Shown: positions 44,830-53,474, numbered from the stretch's first letter. The stretch: 64,000 nucleotides of DNA from Litchfieldia alkalitelluris (GCF_002019645.1 NZ_KV917374.1:2058696-2122695); one strand, 5' to 3'. Numbers and translations are program-made. Notes: generated by a model from the sequence alone, not told the origin.

Positions 44830-44843
44830 GAAGGAATGAATAG

Positions 44844-45242
44844 ATGATGAAGTTTGTACTAACAGCGGTTCAAATCGCTGGTTTATATGGCATTTATTAT
44901 ATTGGATGCCTTATTCAAGAGTTTTTGAAGGTGAGTATTCCAGGTAGTATTATCGGGATGCTGCTTTTGTTTTTATTACTCCAGCTAAACATCGTCAAGG
45001 AAAAATGGTTTGCAAAAGGAAGTGGTTTTTTATTAACGTATCTTGCTATCCTTTTTGTACCAGCAACAGTTGGATTGGTTGACTATTTACCCTATTTTTA
45101 TGGAAGTGGTTTTATAACTCTATTAATTGCTTTTATTAGTACGGTTTTAGTGATGTCTGTATCGGGATTAATCTCACAAAGTATTGCTACTCGTGAAGAA
45201 AGAAAGCAACAGAACTCTTATGAAAGAGGGTTCGATGCATGA
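44844..45242 (+). CDS. lrgA: LrgA/CidA-type membrane protein
   Basis: Membrane protein of 132 residues with four hydrophobic segments and the LrgA/CidA family block SIPGSIIGMLLLFLLLQLNI. KEKWFAKGSGFLLTYLAILF, VPATVGLVDY is also typical. Holin-like LrgA/CidA proteins were first linked to autolysis; in B. subtilis a similar pair carries pyruvate (recalled). The last 4 bp overlap lrgB (ATGA), so the two are coupled. GGAAGG lies before the start. The pair interrupts the ytlP-ytlQ order expected from B. subtilis. Confidence 0.9.
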   Translation: MMKFVLTAVQIAGLYGIYYIGCLIQEFLKVSIPGSIIGMLLLFLLLQLNIVKEKWFAKGSGFLLTYLAILFVPATVGLVDYLPYFYGSGFITLLIAFISTVLVMSVSGLISQSIATREERKQQNSYERGFDA

Positions 45243-45925
45243 ATTTAATCTGGGCAGTTGGAATGTTTTTATTAACAATTAGTGTTTTTGCAGTCATGAG
45301 ATTATTTTATCAAAAATATCATTATCCTTTATTCGTCCCTATCGCAACAACATCATTTATTATTATTGTAGCTTTATTAGCGTTTAACATACCGTATGAG
45401 CGATATATGATGGGGGGGAGCTGGATAGGTGAACTGCTAGGTCCAGCGGTAGTTGCATTAGCTTATCCACTTTATCAGAATAAAGATATCCTTAAAAAGT
45501 ATTCAATTCCTGTGTTTGTGGGTGTATTTGTAGGTTCGACCATTGCCATTTTATCAGGATTATGGTTATCTCTTCTATTTAAAATTGATACGGAAATCCT
45601 GCTTTCTCTCATTCCTAAGAATGTTACAACACCAATAGCCATGGATCTTGCTGAGATGAGTGGAGGGGTACCAACTTTAGCTGCAGTCTTTGTTATGGTT
45701 GCAGGAGTCGGTGGTGCTATGTTTGGCCCAACAATTTTGAAAATGGTAAAGGTGAATCATTATATTGGTGTAGGAGTAGCTTTTGGGACAGCATCTCATG
45801 GAATAGGGACTGCTCGCGCTTTGGAATTTGGTCCAAAGGAAGGGGCTATTAGCTCTATTGCCATGATCTTAAGTGCGCTTTATACAGCGATTGTATGTCC
45901 CCTTTTTATTCAACTATTTTTATAA
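45239..45925 (+). CDS. lrgB: LrgB-type membrane protein
   Basis: Membrane protein of 228 residues, LrgB/CidB family. Motifs: GELLGPAVVALAYPLYQN, LIPKNVTTPIAMDLAEMSGG and GVAFGTASHGIGTARALEFG, which is diagnostic. About eight hydrophobic segments. It works with LrgA as a membrane complex, in pyruvate or small-metabolite transport or autolysis control. It overlaps lrgA by 4 bp. No LytST-type regulator is nearby, so control is not evident here. Confidence 0.93.
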   Translation: MNLIWAVGMFLLTISVFAVMRLFYQKYHYPLFVPIATTSFIIIVALLAFNIPYERYMMGGSWIGELLGPAVVALAYPLYQNKDILKKYSIPVFVGVFVGSTIAILSGLWLSLLFKIDTEILLSLIPKNVTTPIAMDLAEMSGGVPTLAAVFVMVAGVGGAMFGPTILKMVKVNHYIGVGVAFGTASHGIGTARALEFGPKEGAISSIAMILSALYTAIVCPLFIQLFL

Positions 45926-45959
45926 AACAAATACTAATAAACTAGTGGGAGTGTTATAA

Positions 45960-46853
45960 CTGGGACAGTTATTAAAGCTGCAGGATTATATTTCTCGTTA
46001 TGAAATGGATATATACCGATATCCTGCACAGTTTATCCGATTGAAAAAACAGCAATGGCAAAAAATAAATAAACAGTGGGAGTCTGGATATATTCAAGAA
46101 GATCAATTCGAATCTCAAGTAAATGTTGAATCTGGTAGTCAGGTTGTGAATCCTTTCTCCCAGCTCTTTAAACAAAGGTCATCGAACAATGAAGAAGAAT
46201 ATAATGAGACTAAAAGAATCTCAGTGCCGCCTAAGACAGGTGAAGAATTAAAAAGGCTATTTTTAGATGCGCTTTTTTTAACACAAATAAAGTGGGCAAG
46301 TTCAACTATCGATAAAAGATCTTTTGTTGAGGATCAGTTTTATGATGATTTCTTGCTTAAATATTTACTCCAGAGTTTTCCGGATACCTATCTAGTACTA
46401 TATCGCCCTGTGTTTTTCTTGAAAAATGCGCCTGTAGAACTGGAAATTATAATTATTACTTCAGTGGCAGTGTGGTGCATTGTGTTTTTAGAAGGTGAGT
46501 CTGATAGTGTTTATACTGAGGAAAAAGGGAGATTTTGGGCGGTTAAAAATGGCAAGGAAAAGAAAAAGATTGTTTCACCACTTATAGGATTGAACAGAAC
46601 CGGACAGATTACACAGCAAATCCTTCAAAAGCATAAGGTGGAGCTTCCTATCAAGAAAGCAATAATCAGTCGTACAGGATATGTCGATGGTTTCAAGGAT
46701 TCCTATGACTTAAGCTATATTGATAAGAAGTTATATCCTGATTGGTTTAGTGGAATGAGATCGATTTCATCACCTTTAAAATCTGTTCAACTAAAAGCTG
46801 CACAGTCGTTATTATCTTATTGTCATACAACTTACATCAAACGTCATATGTAA
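45960..46853 (+). CDS. ytlQ: YtlQ-family protein, probable non-standard start
   Basis: Protein of about 297 residues corresponding to the YtlQ family of Bacillus. The first ATG (46005) would begin inside the conserved N-terminus. Upstream in frame are codons for GQLLKLQDYISRYE, preceded by CTG at 45960 and an in-frame TAA at 45957. GGGAG lies about 9 nt before the CTG. I therefore propose CTG as start, though the ATG cannot be excluded. The middle part has a nuclease-like look (ELEIIIITSVAVWCIVFLEG, IIV-rich strands around residue 165), but no proven function. It follows lrgB by 34 bp. Confidence 0.78.
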   Translation: MGQLLKLQDYISRYEMDIYRYPAQFIRLKKQQWQKINKQWESGYIQEDQFESQVNVESGSQVVNPFSQLFKQRSSNNEEEYNETKRISVPPKTGEELKRLFLDALFLTQIKWASSTIDKRSFVEDQFYDDFLLKYLLQSFPDTYLVLYRPVFFLKNAPVELEIIIITSVAVWCIVFLEGESDSVYTEEKGRFWAVKNGKEKKKIVSPLIGLNRTGQITQQILQKHKVELPIKKAIISRTGYVDGFKDSYDLSYIDKKLYPDWFSGMRSISSPLKSVQLKAAQSLLSYCHTTYIKRHM

Positions 46854-46877
46854 CACCGATTTTCAACAGTCGAATCA

Positions 46878-46930
46878 GTGTGGCACAGTGAAAGGAACTC
46901 TACAACCTAAGTTATTTTTCAGTATAGACC
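46878..46930 (+). repeat. R1 repeat, right-end fragment
   Basis: GTGTGGCACAGTGAAAGGAA, CTCTACAACCTAAGTTATTT and TTCAGTATAGACC correspond to the right end of R1. It directly precedes the next, complete copy. Confidence 0.6.
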
Positions 46931-46949
46931 TTCATGCGGATAAGTATTT

Positions 46950-47148
46950 GCACCATGGAAGATGAAAAAGTTTAACACTCAGTGTGGAATGAGCGGAGAG
47001 CCACCTGACTCCTGCGGGATCTAGCGGTCTCGTGAGACCCCGCAGGAGCTCAGGAAAGCGACGAGGAGGCTCACGGACCGCCCCGCGGAAAGCAGGTGGA
47101 TCGCAGCTCACGGTACTCCACTACCTAGGTTAATTCCAGGGTAGACAT
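46950..47148 (+). repeat. R1 repeat, complete copy closest to consensus
   Basis: GCACCATGGAAGATGAAAAA, CTCAGTGTGGAATGAGCGGA, GAGCCACCTGACTCCTGCGG, GATCTAGCGGTCTCGTGAGA, CCCCGCAGGAGC, GCGACGAGGAGGCTCACGGA, CCGCCCCGCGGAAAGCAGGT, GGATCGCAGC and CCAGGGTAGACATC in order. The outer arms (GAGCCACCTG / CAGGTGGATC) and the inner arms (CTCCTGCGGG / CCCCGCAGGAG around GGTCTCGTGAGACC) make nested inverted repeats. Confidence 0.93.
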
Positions 47149-47200
47149 CTTTGCTAATTAAAATTAGCACCATGGTGTATGAAAAATTATACTTAGCTTA

Positions 47201-47324
47201 GTGTCTAGCTCCAGGCGCCATCGGCTCGAGGTCATAAGACAGTCGCTTCGGAAGGCAAAGAGCGCCTTCTGTCAGCGCCTGTCTTATGCTTGTCGCCGAT
47301 AAGCGGGCGCCTTCCGCTTTTCTT
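47201..47324 (+). repeat. R2 repeat, copy 3, joined to R1 by a shared linker
   Basis: GTGTCTAGCTCCAGGCGCCA, TCGGCTCGAGGTCATAAGAC, GCCTGTCTTATGCTTGTCGC and CGATAAGCGGGCGCCTTCCG. The segment 47149-47200 (ATTAAAATTAGCACCATGG and ATTATACTTAGCTTA) is the mirror of the linker beside the R2 copy at 43529, so R1-linker-R2 is a recurrent composite. Confidence 0.9.
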
Positions 47325-47354
47325 TTTTCACAATCCATAGAGCCATTAAATAAA

Positions 47355-47398
47355 GAAAAAAGTCAATCAAGGTAACTAAACCCTTAATTGACTTTTTT
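47355..47398. terminator. Bidirectional terminator before the EAL gene end
   Basis: AAAAAAGTCAATCAAGG / CCTTAATTGACTTTTTT stem with a 9-nt loop and long A and T runs. It lies 11 bp from the end of the minus-strand EAL gene. Confidence 0.9.
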
Positions 47399-47408
47399 TA
47401 TTATTGTT

Positions 47409-48449
47409 TTAGCTATCAGGCGCTAACACCTTGGTATAAGGTTCTAAGCTCGGCTTTCCGATATAATATCCTTGTGCCAAATCCATCCCAATGCTTTTAC
47501 AATATTCCATTTCTTCCTTGCGTTCGATCCCTTCCCCTAATACCTTAATCCCAAGAGTGTTTGTAATAGATATCACCTGGTCTAGGAAGCTTTGTTTTTT
47601 ACGATCTTGATCACAAAATGAGATATATTCACGATCAATTTTGACATAATCAGGTTTTAATTCGCTTAACATATCGAGCGTAGAATAACCAGATCCGACA
47701 TCATCTAAAGCTACCTTCATCCCTGAATTTTTGTAGGTATTAAGAATTTTCTTCAAGTGGTCTATGTCACCGATTTTTTCCGTTTCGACGACTTCAAAGA
47801 CTAGATCAGAAGGTGAAATATTATATTTTTCAACAATTGAAAATGTATGTCTTAAGCAAAAGTCAGGGTTGTAAATGGTTGAAGGGAGGAAGTTTATAAA
47901 ACTTTTTATTCCGGGTTCAACCTTATTAATTCTTGCTTTAATTGCTTCTTCCCTAGCTCTTTGGTCAAGCATTGACTTCAATCCGGTTATTTCAGCTACT
48001 TTAAAAATTTCACTAGGATAAATAATCTCTGAAGGGTCATTTGAGCGTAATAAAGATTCGTAACCATATAGTTTGTCATTATTTAAATCAATAATAGGTT
48101 GGATGTGACTTACCATACTACCATTTTGAATAAAAGAAACGATTCTTTCATTGCTTATTCGTTCATATAAATGGGATAAGGGCATTAAGAATAAATCTAA
48201 GGCTGCTTTTGAACGATGAACACTTGCATTGATTGTTGAATTGTTTTCAATATGTTGTACAAGGGTTTGAATGATCGTTTTTAATTCCTCACGAGAATGG
48301 AAGCGAATGATAAGATGTTGATTACTTTTTTCGTCAATTTTAAAAGATGAAAATAGACAGGGAACGTCTACTAAATCATCAATATATAAATAACCTTGGT
48401 CAGGTATGCTGATGGGAATCCCGCATTCTATACAAGTTGTTTGAGACAT
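47409..48449 (-). CDS. EAL-domain cyclic di-GMP phosphodiesterase
   Basis: Protein of 346 residues. The N-terminal 95 residues form a small unknown domain (a Cys pair in TCIECGIP). The EAL domain runs from about residue 100. Key positions are kept: Glu in YESLLR (the EAL motif itself is ESL), Asn in FINFLP, Glu in FEVVETE, the DD pair in ALDDVGSGYSTL, Lys in DYVKIDREY, Glu in LGEGIE and Gln in AQGYYIGKP. It is therefore likely an active phosphodiesterase that breaks down c-di-GMP. No GGDEF domain or membrane segment is present. AGGAGTG lies before the ATG. The gene is an insertion between ytlQ and ytlR. Confidence 0.9.
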   Translation of the reverse strand: MSQTTCIECGIPISIPDQGYLYIDDLVDVPCLFSSFKIDEKSNQHLIIRFHSREELKTIIQTLVQHIENNSTINASVHRSKAALDLFLMPLSHLYERISNERIVSFIQNGSMVSHIQPIIDLNNDKLYGYESLLRSNDPSEIIYPSEIFKVAEITGLKSMLDQRAREEAIKARINKVEPGIKSFINFLPSTIYNPDFCLRHTFSIVEKYNISPSDLVFEVVETEKIGDIDHLKKILNTYKNSGMKVALDDVGSGYSTLDMLSELKPDYVKIDREYISFCDQDRKKQSFLDQVISITNTLGIKVLGEGIERKEEMEYCKSIGMDLAQGYYIGKPSLEPYTKVLAPDS

Positions 48450-48602
48450 CTAAAGAGCACTCCTACCGTTGTTGACTATTTATATCTTATTATTAATTTC
48501 GTATATAATCTACAAATCTTTACTTTTTTCGACTTTTTTATATTTTTCTTAAGTGATATTTTGTAGAATTAATAATAAAATCTGAGATTCCAAAAGGTAA
48601 TA

Positions 48603-49484
48603 ATGATGAAAAAATACTTTTTTATTGTAAACAGGTTTGCAGCAGGTGGAAAGTCATTAAAAGTATGGGAGAAGATAAAGCAGCAATTGGAGGAACAACA
48701 GATTCAGTTTCGAACCTTTTTTACGAATACAGACCGTCATGCTGAAGAGCTAGCAAAACAGATTGCTAATATACATCATGAACATATTGAAGCGATTATT
48801 GCGGTTGGTGGAGACGGTACTATACATGAGGTTGTTAATGGTTTAGTTAACTATCCGAATATAAAGGTTGGTTATATCCCAAGTGGCTCTGCTAATGATT
48901 TTTCAAGAGGATTTCAAATACCTAGATCTCCGCTTCACGCCCTAGGGACGATTTTAAGCAAAACACAAAAAGTATCTAAAATAGATGTAGGCAAAATAAA
49001 GCTAGATGAACGCTCTAGGCACTTCTATTTTGTAAATAGTGTTGGGGTGGGATTTGATGCTGAAGTATCAAAAATAGTAAATCAGTCAAAAATGAAAAAA
49101 TACCTAAACAAACTACACTTAAGCTCATTCATTTACATTGGGGCATTGGTTAGTCAACTATTTAATTATAAAGTGAGTAATGTTCACTTAACGATTGATA
49201 ATCAGGATTTTCATTATGAAAAGGTATGGTTTGTAACAGTATCGAACCAGCGCTTTTATGGTGGCGGAATGAAGATTTCTCCAAAAGCGAATCCATTTGA
49301 TGGATTATTAAATATTACAGTTATTCATTGTTTAAGCCCACTTCAAATACTTCTCTTATTTTCGACTGTTTTTATTGGGAAACACACGTTGATTAAGGGT
49401 GTTGATAGTCATATAGGTAAGGAGATAAAAATCGTCCCTGACCGAAAGCTCCCATTACATGCTGACGGTGAAATTATTGGGTAG
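48603..49484 (+). CDS. ytlR: YtlR diacylglycerol/lipid kinase, C-terminus cut by in-frame TAG
   Basis: Lipid kinase-like protein (DagK/YegS family), 293 residues up to an amber codon. The N-terminal KYFFIVNRFAAGGKSLK and the nucleotide loop AVGGDGTIHEVVNGL (GGDGT at 69-73) are intact, as are PSGSANDFSRGF and NSVGVGFDAEVS. The usual C-terminal strand is separated from GEIIG by the TAG at 49482: the same frame continues with APVTISVEPKKISLIGMKRK up to TAA at 49545-49547. As family members have this end (about 309-314 residues), a point mutation to TAG is the simplest explanation. The product may still fold in part. The usual phosphate acceptor is a membrane lipid. Confidence 0.88.
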   Translation: MMKKYFFIVNRFAAGGKSLKVWEKIKQQLEEQQIQFRTFFTNTDRHAEELAKQIANIHHEHIEAIIAVGGDGTIHEVVNGLVNYPNIKVGYIPSGSANDFSRGFQIPRSPLHALGTILSKTQKVSKIDVGKIKLDERSRHFYFVNSVGVGFDAEVSKIVNQSKMKKYLNKLHLSSFIYIGALVSQLFNYKVSNVHLTIDNQDFHYEKVWFVTVSNQRFYGGGMKISPKANPFDGLLNITVIHCLSPLQILLLFSTVFIGKHTLIKGVDSHIGKEIKIVPDRKLPLHADGEIIG

Positions 49485-49594
49485 GCTCCCGTGACCATAT
49501 CAGTTGAACCAAAAAAGATTTCGCTTATTGGAATGAAAAGGAAATAAGTGCAATTTTAAAATAATACGATACACAAGGAGAAGGAGGTGCCAGA

Positions 49595-51745
49595 TTGTCA
49601 GTAGACAGAGTCTTTGAAGCCTATCTTGATCGTCTAAATAGCATAACTATTTTAATGCCCCATTCCTATTATGGTGGTCAATCTTCCTTGTTTAAACTAT
49701 ATGATAAGCAGCATTCATGGGAGTTAGAAATCAAGGGATGTGAGGAAATCGATGGTTATAATAAATATTACTGTGTAATAGATGCTTTCTTGGAAATTGG
49801 AGAAACATATATTATTAAAGATCAACACGATTCCACAACAGACCTTCAAATTGGTGCCGTTATACGTACGGAAGAATTTGATGATGCTTACTACTATGAT
49901 GGAGATGATTTAGGAGTTACCTATCATCAGACCTTATCTAAGTTCAAATTATGGGCACCGACAGCTTCTCAAGTCACATTAATACTCTATCAGGAACAAA
50001 CAAATCGTGAAGAAGTTCATAAGATGAACCGAGGAAGCAGTGGTGTCTGGGAGCTTGTTATTGATGGGAATTTAGAAGGCTATTTATATAAATATCATGT
50101 ATGTGTAAATTTAGTATGGAGAGAAGCAGTCGATCCATATGCCAAGGCACTAACTATTAATAGTGAGTTTGGTGTTATTGTGGATTTACATAAAACTACA
50201 GTCGAAAAAAGTATTTTACCACAGTTTCAACACCCAACAGACGCGATTATCTATGAAACTCACATTCGAGACTTTTCAATTCATCCGAACAGTGGAATAC
50301 AGGCAAAAGGAAAATACCTAGGTCTCACAGAAATAGGGACAAATGGATCACAGGGGACGAATACGGGTTTATCTTACTTACTTGAGCTAGGAATTACTCA
50401 TGTTGAGTTACTGCCATTTAATGATTTTGGTGGAGTTGACGAAAAGAACCCTAATAAGTTTTATAACTGGGGATATAATCCATTGTTTTTCAATGCTCCA
50501 GAAGGTAGTTATGCAACAGATCCTTACGACCCTTATGCGCGAATTAATGAACTAAAGAAAACAATTCAAGTTCTAAATTACCATGGAATACGGGTAATAA
50601 TGGATGTTGTGTATAATCATGTGTACATTCGAGAAGAATCTTCCTTTGAAAAAATAGTTCCTGGCTATTATTTCAGACATGATTTACATGGCATGCCTTC
50701 CAACGGAACTGGTGTGGGAAATGATATCGCATCGGAACGAAAAATGGTTCGGAAATTTATTATTGATTCTATTTTATACTGGATAAACGAATATAAAATA
50801 GATGGATTACGATTTGATTTAATGGGGATATTGGACATCGATACAATGAATACAATCAGAAGAGCGGTTGATGAATTGGACCCTTCCATTCTTATTTTTG
50901 GCGAGGGATGGGATTTAAACACCCCATTACCTTATGAAAAAAAAGCTGTAATAGGTAATGCCCGACTTCTGCCAGGAATTGGACAATTTAATGACCGTTT
51001 TAGAGATGTAGTTAAAGGGAGTACATTTAATTTGTATGACCGTGGATATTGCTTAGGTAATACGCATAAAGATGAGGGAATGAAACAATCGATAGCAGGT
51101 AGTATTTCTCTAGGAAAGGGTGAGAAAGGACTATTTTTTGAACCATCTCAAACGATTAATTATGTTGAATCCCATGATAATCATACCCTCTGGGATAAGA
51201 TGGCAGAGTGTAATTCTAAAGAAGATTTCAATATTCGAAGAAGAAGGCAAAGATTGGCTACGTCGATTGTATTACTTTCTCAAGGTATCCCGTTTATTCA
51301 TAGTGGGCAAGAATTTTATCGAACAAAACAAGGAATTGAAAATAGTTATAAATCACCCGATCATATTAATTGGTTAGATTGGGACAGAAAAGAGGAATTC
51401 ATAGACGAAGTGAACTATGTGAAAGGATTAATTATGCTTCGCAAAGCTCATGCTGCGCTTCGTTTACCAACAGCTTCACTAATAAGGAAACATATTAAAT
51501 TCCACTCCTTTCAACCAGGCATTATTGGATATTCTCTAAATCAGGTGAAGCATTATGGCCCATGGAACCGCGTGTTAGTCATTCATAATAATCTCACAGA
51601 ACCGAGTTTTGTTGACCTCCCCGGAGATGGGGCATGGGAAGTAATATGTGATAAAGAACACGCTGGAATAACCAAACTGTATACGATCAAAGATACTAGC
51701 CTAGAAGTTTCTTCTATTAGTACATTCGTTATGTGCCAAAACTAA
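49595..51745 (+). CDS. amyX: Type I pullulanase
   Basis: Type I pullulanase (GH13, CBM48-containing) of 716 residues with a TTG start and AAGGAGGTG before it. It cleaves alpha-1,6 bonds of pullulan, glycogen and branched dextrins. YNWGYNP, the hallmark of type I pullulanases, is at about residue 290. Nucleophile Asp in DGLRFDLMG, acid Glu in FGEGWDLN and the transition-state Asp in ESHDNHTLWDK are present. No signal peptide is visible, so it is intracellular, as is B. subtilis AmyX. It starts 47 bp after the extended ytlR frame. A strong terminator follows. Confidence 0.95.
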   Translation: MSVDRVFEAYLDRLNSITILMPHSYYGGQSSLFKLYDKQHSWELEIKGCEEIDGYNKYYCVIDAFLEIGETYIIKDQHDSTTDLQIGAVIRTEEFDDAYYYDGDDLGVTYHQTLSKFKLWAPTASQVTLILYQEQTNREEVHKMNRGSSGVWELVIDGNLEGYLYKYHVCVNLVWREAVDPYAKALTINSEFGVIVDLHKTTVEKSILPQFQHPTDAIIYETHIRDFSIHPNSGIQAKGKYLGLTEIGTNGSQGTNTGLSYLLELGITHVELLPFNDFGGVDEKNPNKFYNWGYNPLFFNAPEGSYATDPYDPYARINELKKTIQVLNYHGIRVIMDVVYNHVYIREESSFEKIVPGYYFRHDLHGMPSNGTGVGNDIASERKMVRKFIIDSILYWINEYKIDGLRFDLMGILDIDTMNTIRRAVDELDPSILIFGEGWDLNTPLPYEKKAVIGNARLLPGIGQFNDRFRDVVKGSTFNLYDRGYCLGNTHKDEGMKQSIAGSISLGKGEKGLFFEPSQTINYVESHDNHTLWDKMAECNSKEDFNIRRRRQRLATSIVLLSQGIPFIHSGQEFYRTKQGIENSYKSPDHINWLDWDRKEEFIDEVNYVKGLIMLRKAHAALRLPTASLIRKHIKFHSFQPGIIGYSLNQVKHYGPWNRVLVIHNNLTEPSFVDLPGDGAWEVICDKEHAGITKLYTIKDTSLEVSSISTFVMCQN

Positions 51746-51789
51746 CTGTTTTTCTTGACTTTAAAACCAGAAAGAATATAAAATTTAGT

Positions 51790-51833
51790 AGATAGCTATT
51801 GTTTGAAAGCTAAACTCAATAGCTATCTTTTTT
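51790..51833 (+). terminator. Terminator after amyX
   Basis: GATAGCTATTG / CAATAGCTATC, an 11-bp stem with a 15-nt loop and TTTTTT tail, 45 bp after the amyX stop. Confidence 0.92.
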
Positions 51834-51915
51834 ATTTTGAAATGATTTTATTATTATTGTTCAATATCTTTTAGATAGCTCAAAGAAATGCTATTGTTAA
51901 CTTTATATTTACTCA

Positions 51916-52012
51916 ACTTAAGTGTGGAATGAGTGGAGAGCCACTTGGCTCCCGCGGTATCCCACGAGTGGTTTGCGAGAGAATGCAACTCTTCAACCCA
52001 AGTTTTTTTGAG
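51916..52012 (+). repeat. R1 repeat, short form
   Basis: CTTAAGTGTGGAATGAGTGG, AGAGCCACTTGGCTCCCGCG, GTATCCCACGAGTGGTTTGC and CTCTTCAACCCAAGTTTTTT. The central palindrome and the GACGAGGAGG block are missing. It lies between amyX and ytmP. Confidence 0.8.
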
Positions 52013-52153
52013 ATTATCCTATTATAAAATAAAAAGATTAGTGCTAAAATATTGAAGAGAACATGTTGATATATATATAGTAAATAAACCTTTATAGTTT
52101 ATATACTAAATACTCTTTTATGAAATGTTGTGTTGAAATTGAAGGTGAATTGG

Positions 52154-52945
52154 TTGGAATATGTATTAGGTAATGAGTGGATTATTTCCCCTGCAGGTGG
52201 TGCAACAGGGGATGCGTACTATGCACAGCATGATGATCGAAAGCTATTTCTAAAAAGGAATTCATCCCCATTTCTTGCTGTATTGTCAGCAGAAGGAATC
52301 GTTCCTAAATTGGTTTGGACAAGGCGTCTCGAAAATGGAGATGTTATAACTGCTCAGCATTGGTTGAATGGGAGAGAACTCAAACCAATTGATATGTCTG
52401 GTAACAATGTCGCAGAACTCCTTCATAAAATCCACCATTCACAAGAACTGTTAAATATGTTAAAACGCTTGGGTAAAATTCCTTTGACTCCGGAAGAGAT
52501 TATCCAAGATTTAAAAAACGCACTTCTTACCTTCGATCATTTAACTAACATGCCCGAAATAGAACAAGCAATCAAAATGCTTGAAGATGATCTAGAGCAG
52601 GTTCAGTATAATGATTTAGTGGTATGTCATTGTGATATAAACCATAATAATTGGCTGTTAACCGATTCCAATCAGCTTTTCCTAATTGACTGGGATGGAG
52701 CGATGATTGCGGATCCAGCAATTGATATTGGGATGCTGTTATATTGGTATATAAGTGAAGACAAATGGATTGAATGGTTAAAAGGGTATGGAATTGAACC
52801 ATCAGAACACCTTTTTCGTCGAATGAAATGGTATGTTTTATCACAAACCATCATGCAAATATGTTGGTACACGACAAAAAACAGTGATAAAGAAATTAAA
52901 CATTGGATTCAGTATCTTCATCACCTATTAAACAAACCGAGTTAA
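52154..52945 (+). CDS. ytmP: Aminoglycoside-phosphotransferase-fold protein YtmP
   Basis: Protein of 263 residues, APH/choline-kinase fold. Brenner-type catalytic loop VVCHCDINHNNWLL and metal loop LFLIDWDGAMIADPAIDIG are complete; an N-terminal lobe has SPAGGATGDAYYA as the ATP loop. B. subtilis ytmP in the same place is of unknown substrate (named a phosphotransferase). The start is TTG at 52154, as GAAGGTGA lies 5 nt upstream and it lines up with the family start (LEYVLGNEW). It precedes the converging ytzH. Confidence 0.88.
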   Translation: MEYVLGNEWIISPAGGATGDAYYAQHDDRKLFLKRNSSPFLAVLSAEGIVPKLVWTRRLENGDVITAQHWLNGRELKPIDMSGNNVAELLHKIHHSQELLNMLKRLGKIPLTPEEIIQDLKNALLTFDHLTNMPEIEQAIKMLEDDLEQVQYNDLVVCHCDINHNNWLLTDSNQLFLIDWDGAMIADPAIDIGMLLYWYISEDKWIEWLKGYGIEPSEHLFRRMKWYVLSQTIMQICWYTTKNSDKEIKHWIQYLHHLLNKPS

Positions 52946-52956
52946 ATTGTTGAGCG

Positions 52957-53235
52957 TTACGAAAATTGATCTATTTCAGATATCCATTGTGACAATTGAC
53001 CGCGGTGTTCAACGATATGTTCGTCTAAATGTTGAGTATATTTACCTTGTTGGCTATAAGAGTATATATCTGTTAGTAAACTCTTTGTATTTTGTTCAAG
53101 GTTTGTATTGACTAAAAGTGATTTAATTAATCGTTCTAATTGCTCACATTCAGCTACAGAACCGCAACAGTCACTTTCATGATTTGTTAAAATATCTTTT
53201 AAAATATCCATTTGATGAGTATGATTTAAACCCAT
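52957..53235 (-). CDS. ytzH: YtzH-like protein
   Basis: Protein of 92 residues, all alpha by look, matching YtzH of Bacillus: MGLNHTHQMDILKDILTNHE, a CCGSVAECEQLERLIKSLL segment and a C-terminal HIVEHRGQLSQWISEIDQFS. Function unknown. AGGAGTG precedes the ATG. It converges on ytmP with only 11 bp between stops, and lies before trmB, as in B. subtilis. Confidence 0.88.
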   Translation of the reverse strand: MGLNHTHQMDILKDILTNHESDCCGSVAECEQLERLIKSLLVNTNLEQNTKSLLTDIYSYSQQGKYTQHLDEHIVEHRGQLSQWISEIDQFS

Positions 53236-53328
53236 AATTTCACTCCTATCAGCGGTTAATTACCTGATATTAAATTGTGTATTGTTACTCGGAATTATGC
53301 GTCCTGAAAAATTTAGATGTGAAAAGGG

Positions 53329-53355
53329 AGCCGTCATTTAAACGGCTTTTTCTTT
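53329..53355 (+). terminator. Terminator-like hairpin ahead of trmB
   Basis: AGCCGT / ACGGCT stem with TTTTTCTTTTT tail. It lies about 95 bp after the ytzH start and 120 bp before trmB, where no plus-strand gene ends. It may stop a leader or readthrough from ytmP. Confidence 0.65.
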
Positions 53356-53412
53356 TTGAGAAATTTTCATCAAGTTTGTATGTGTCAACTGCCTTCACTT
53401 ACTAAAAATATG

Positions 53413-53441
53413 TTGCACTTCAAGCTTGTTCATGTTATCTT
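53413..53441 (+). promoter_or_regulatory. Candidate sigma-A promoter of trmB
   Basis: TTGCAC at 53413-53418, a 17-bp spacer and TATCTT at 53436-53441. It begins about 60 bp after the terminator-like hairpin and its -10 lies 33 bp before the trmB ATG. Confidence 0.5.
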
Positions 53442-53474
53442 AGCTAACGATATTATTTATAAAGAGGTGGCATC

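Noticed and set aside
47201-47324. tRNA or rRNA fragment, because of GC-rich hairpins in R2
   Set aside because: No cloverleaf, anticodon or rRNA signature; it recurs as an intergenic repeat with the same ends.
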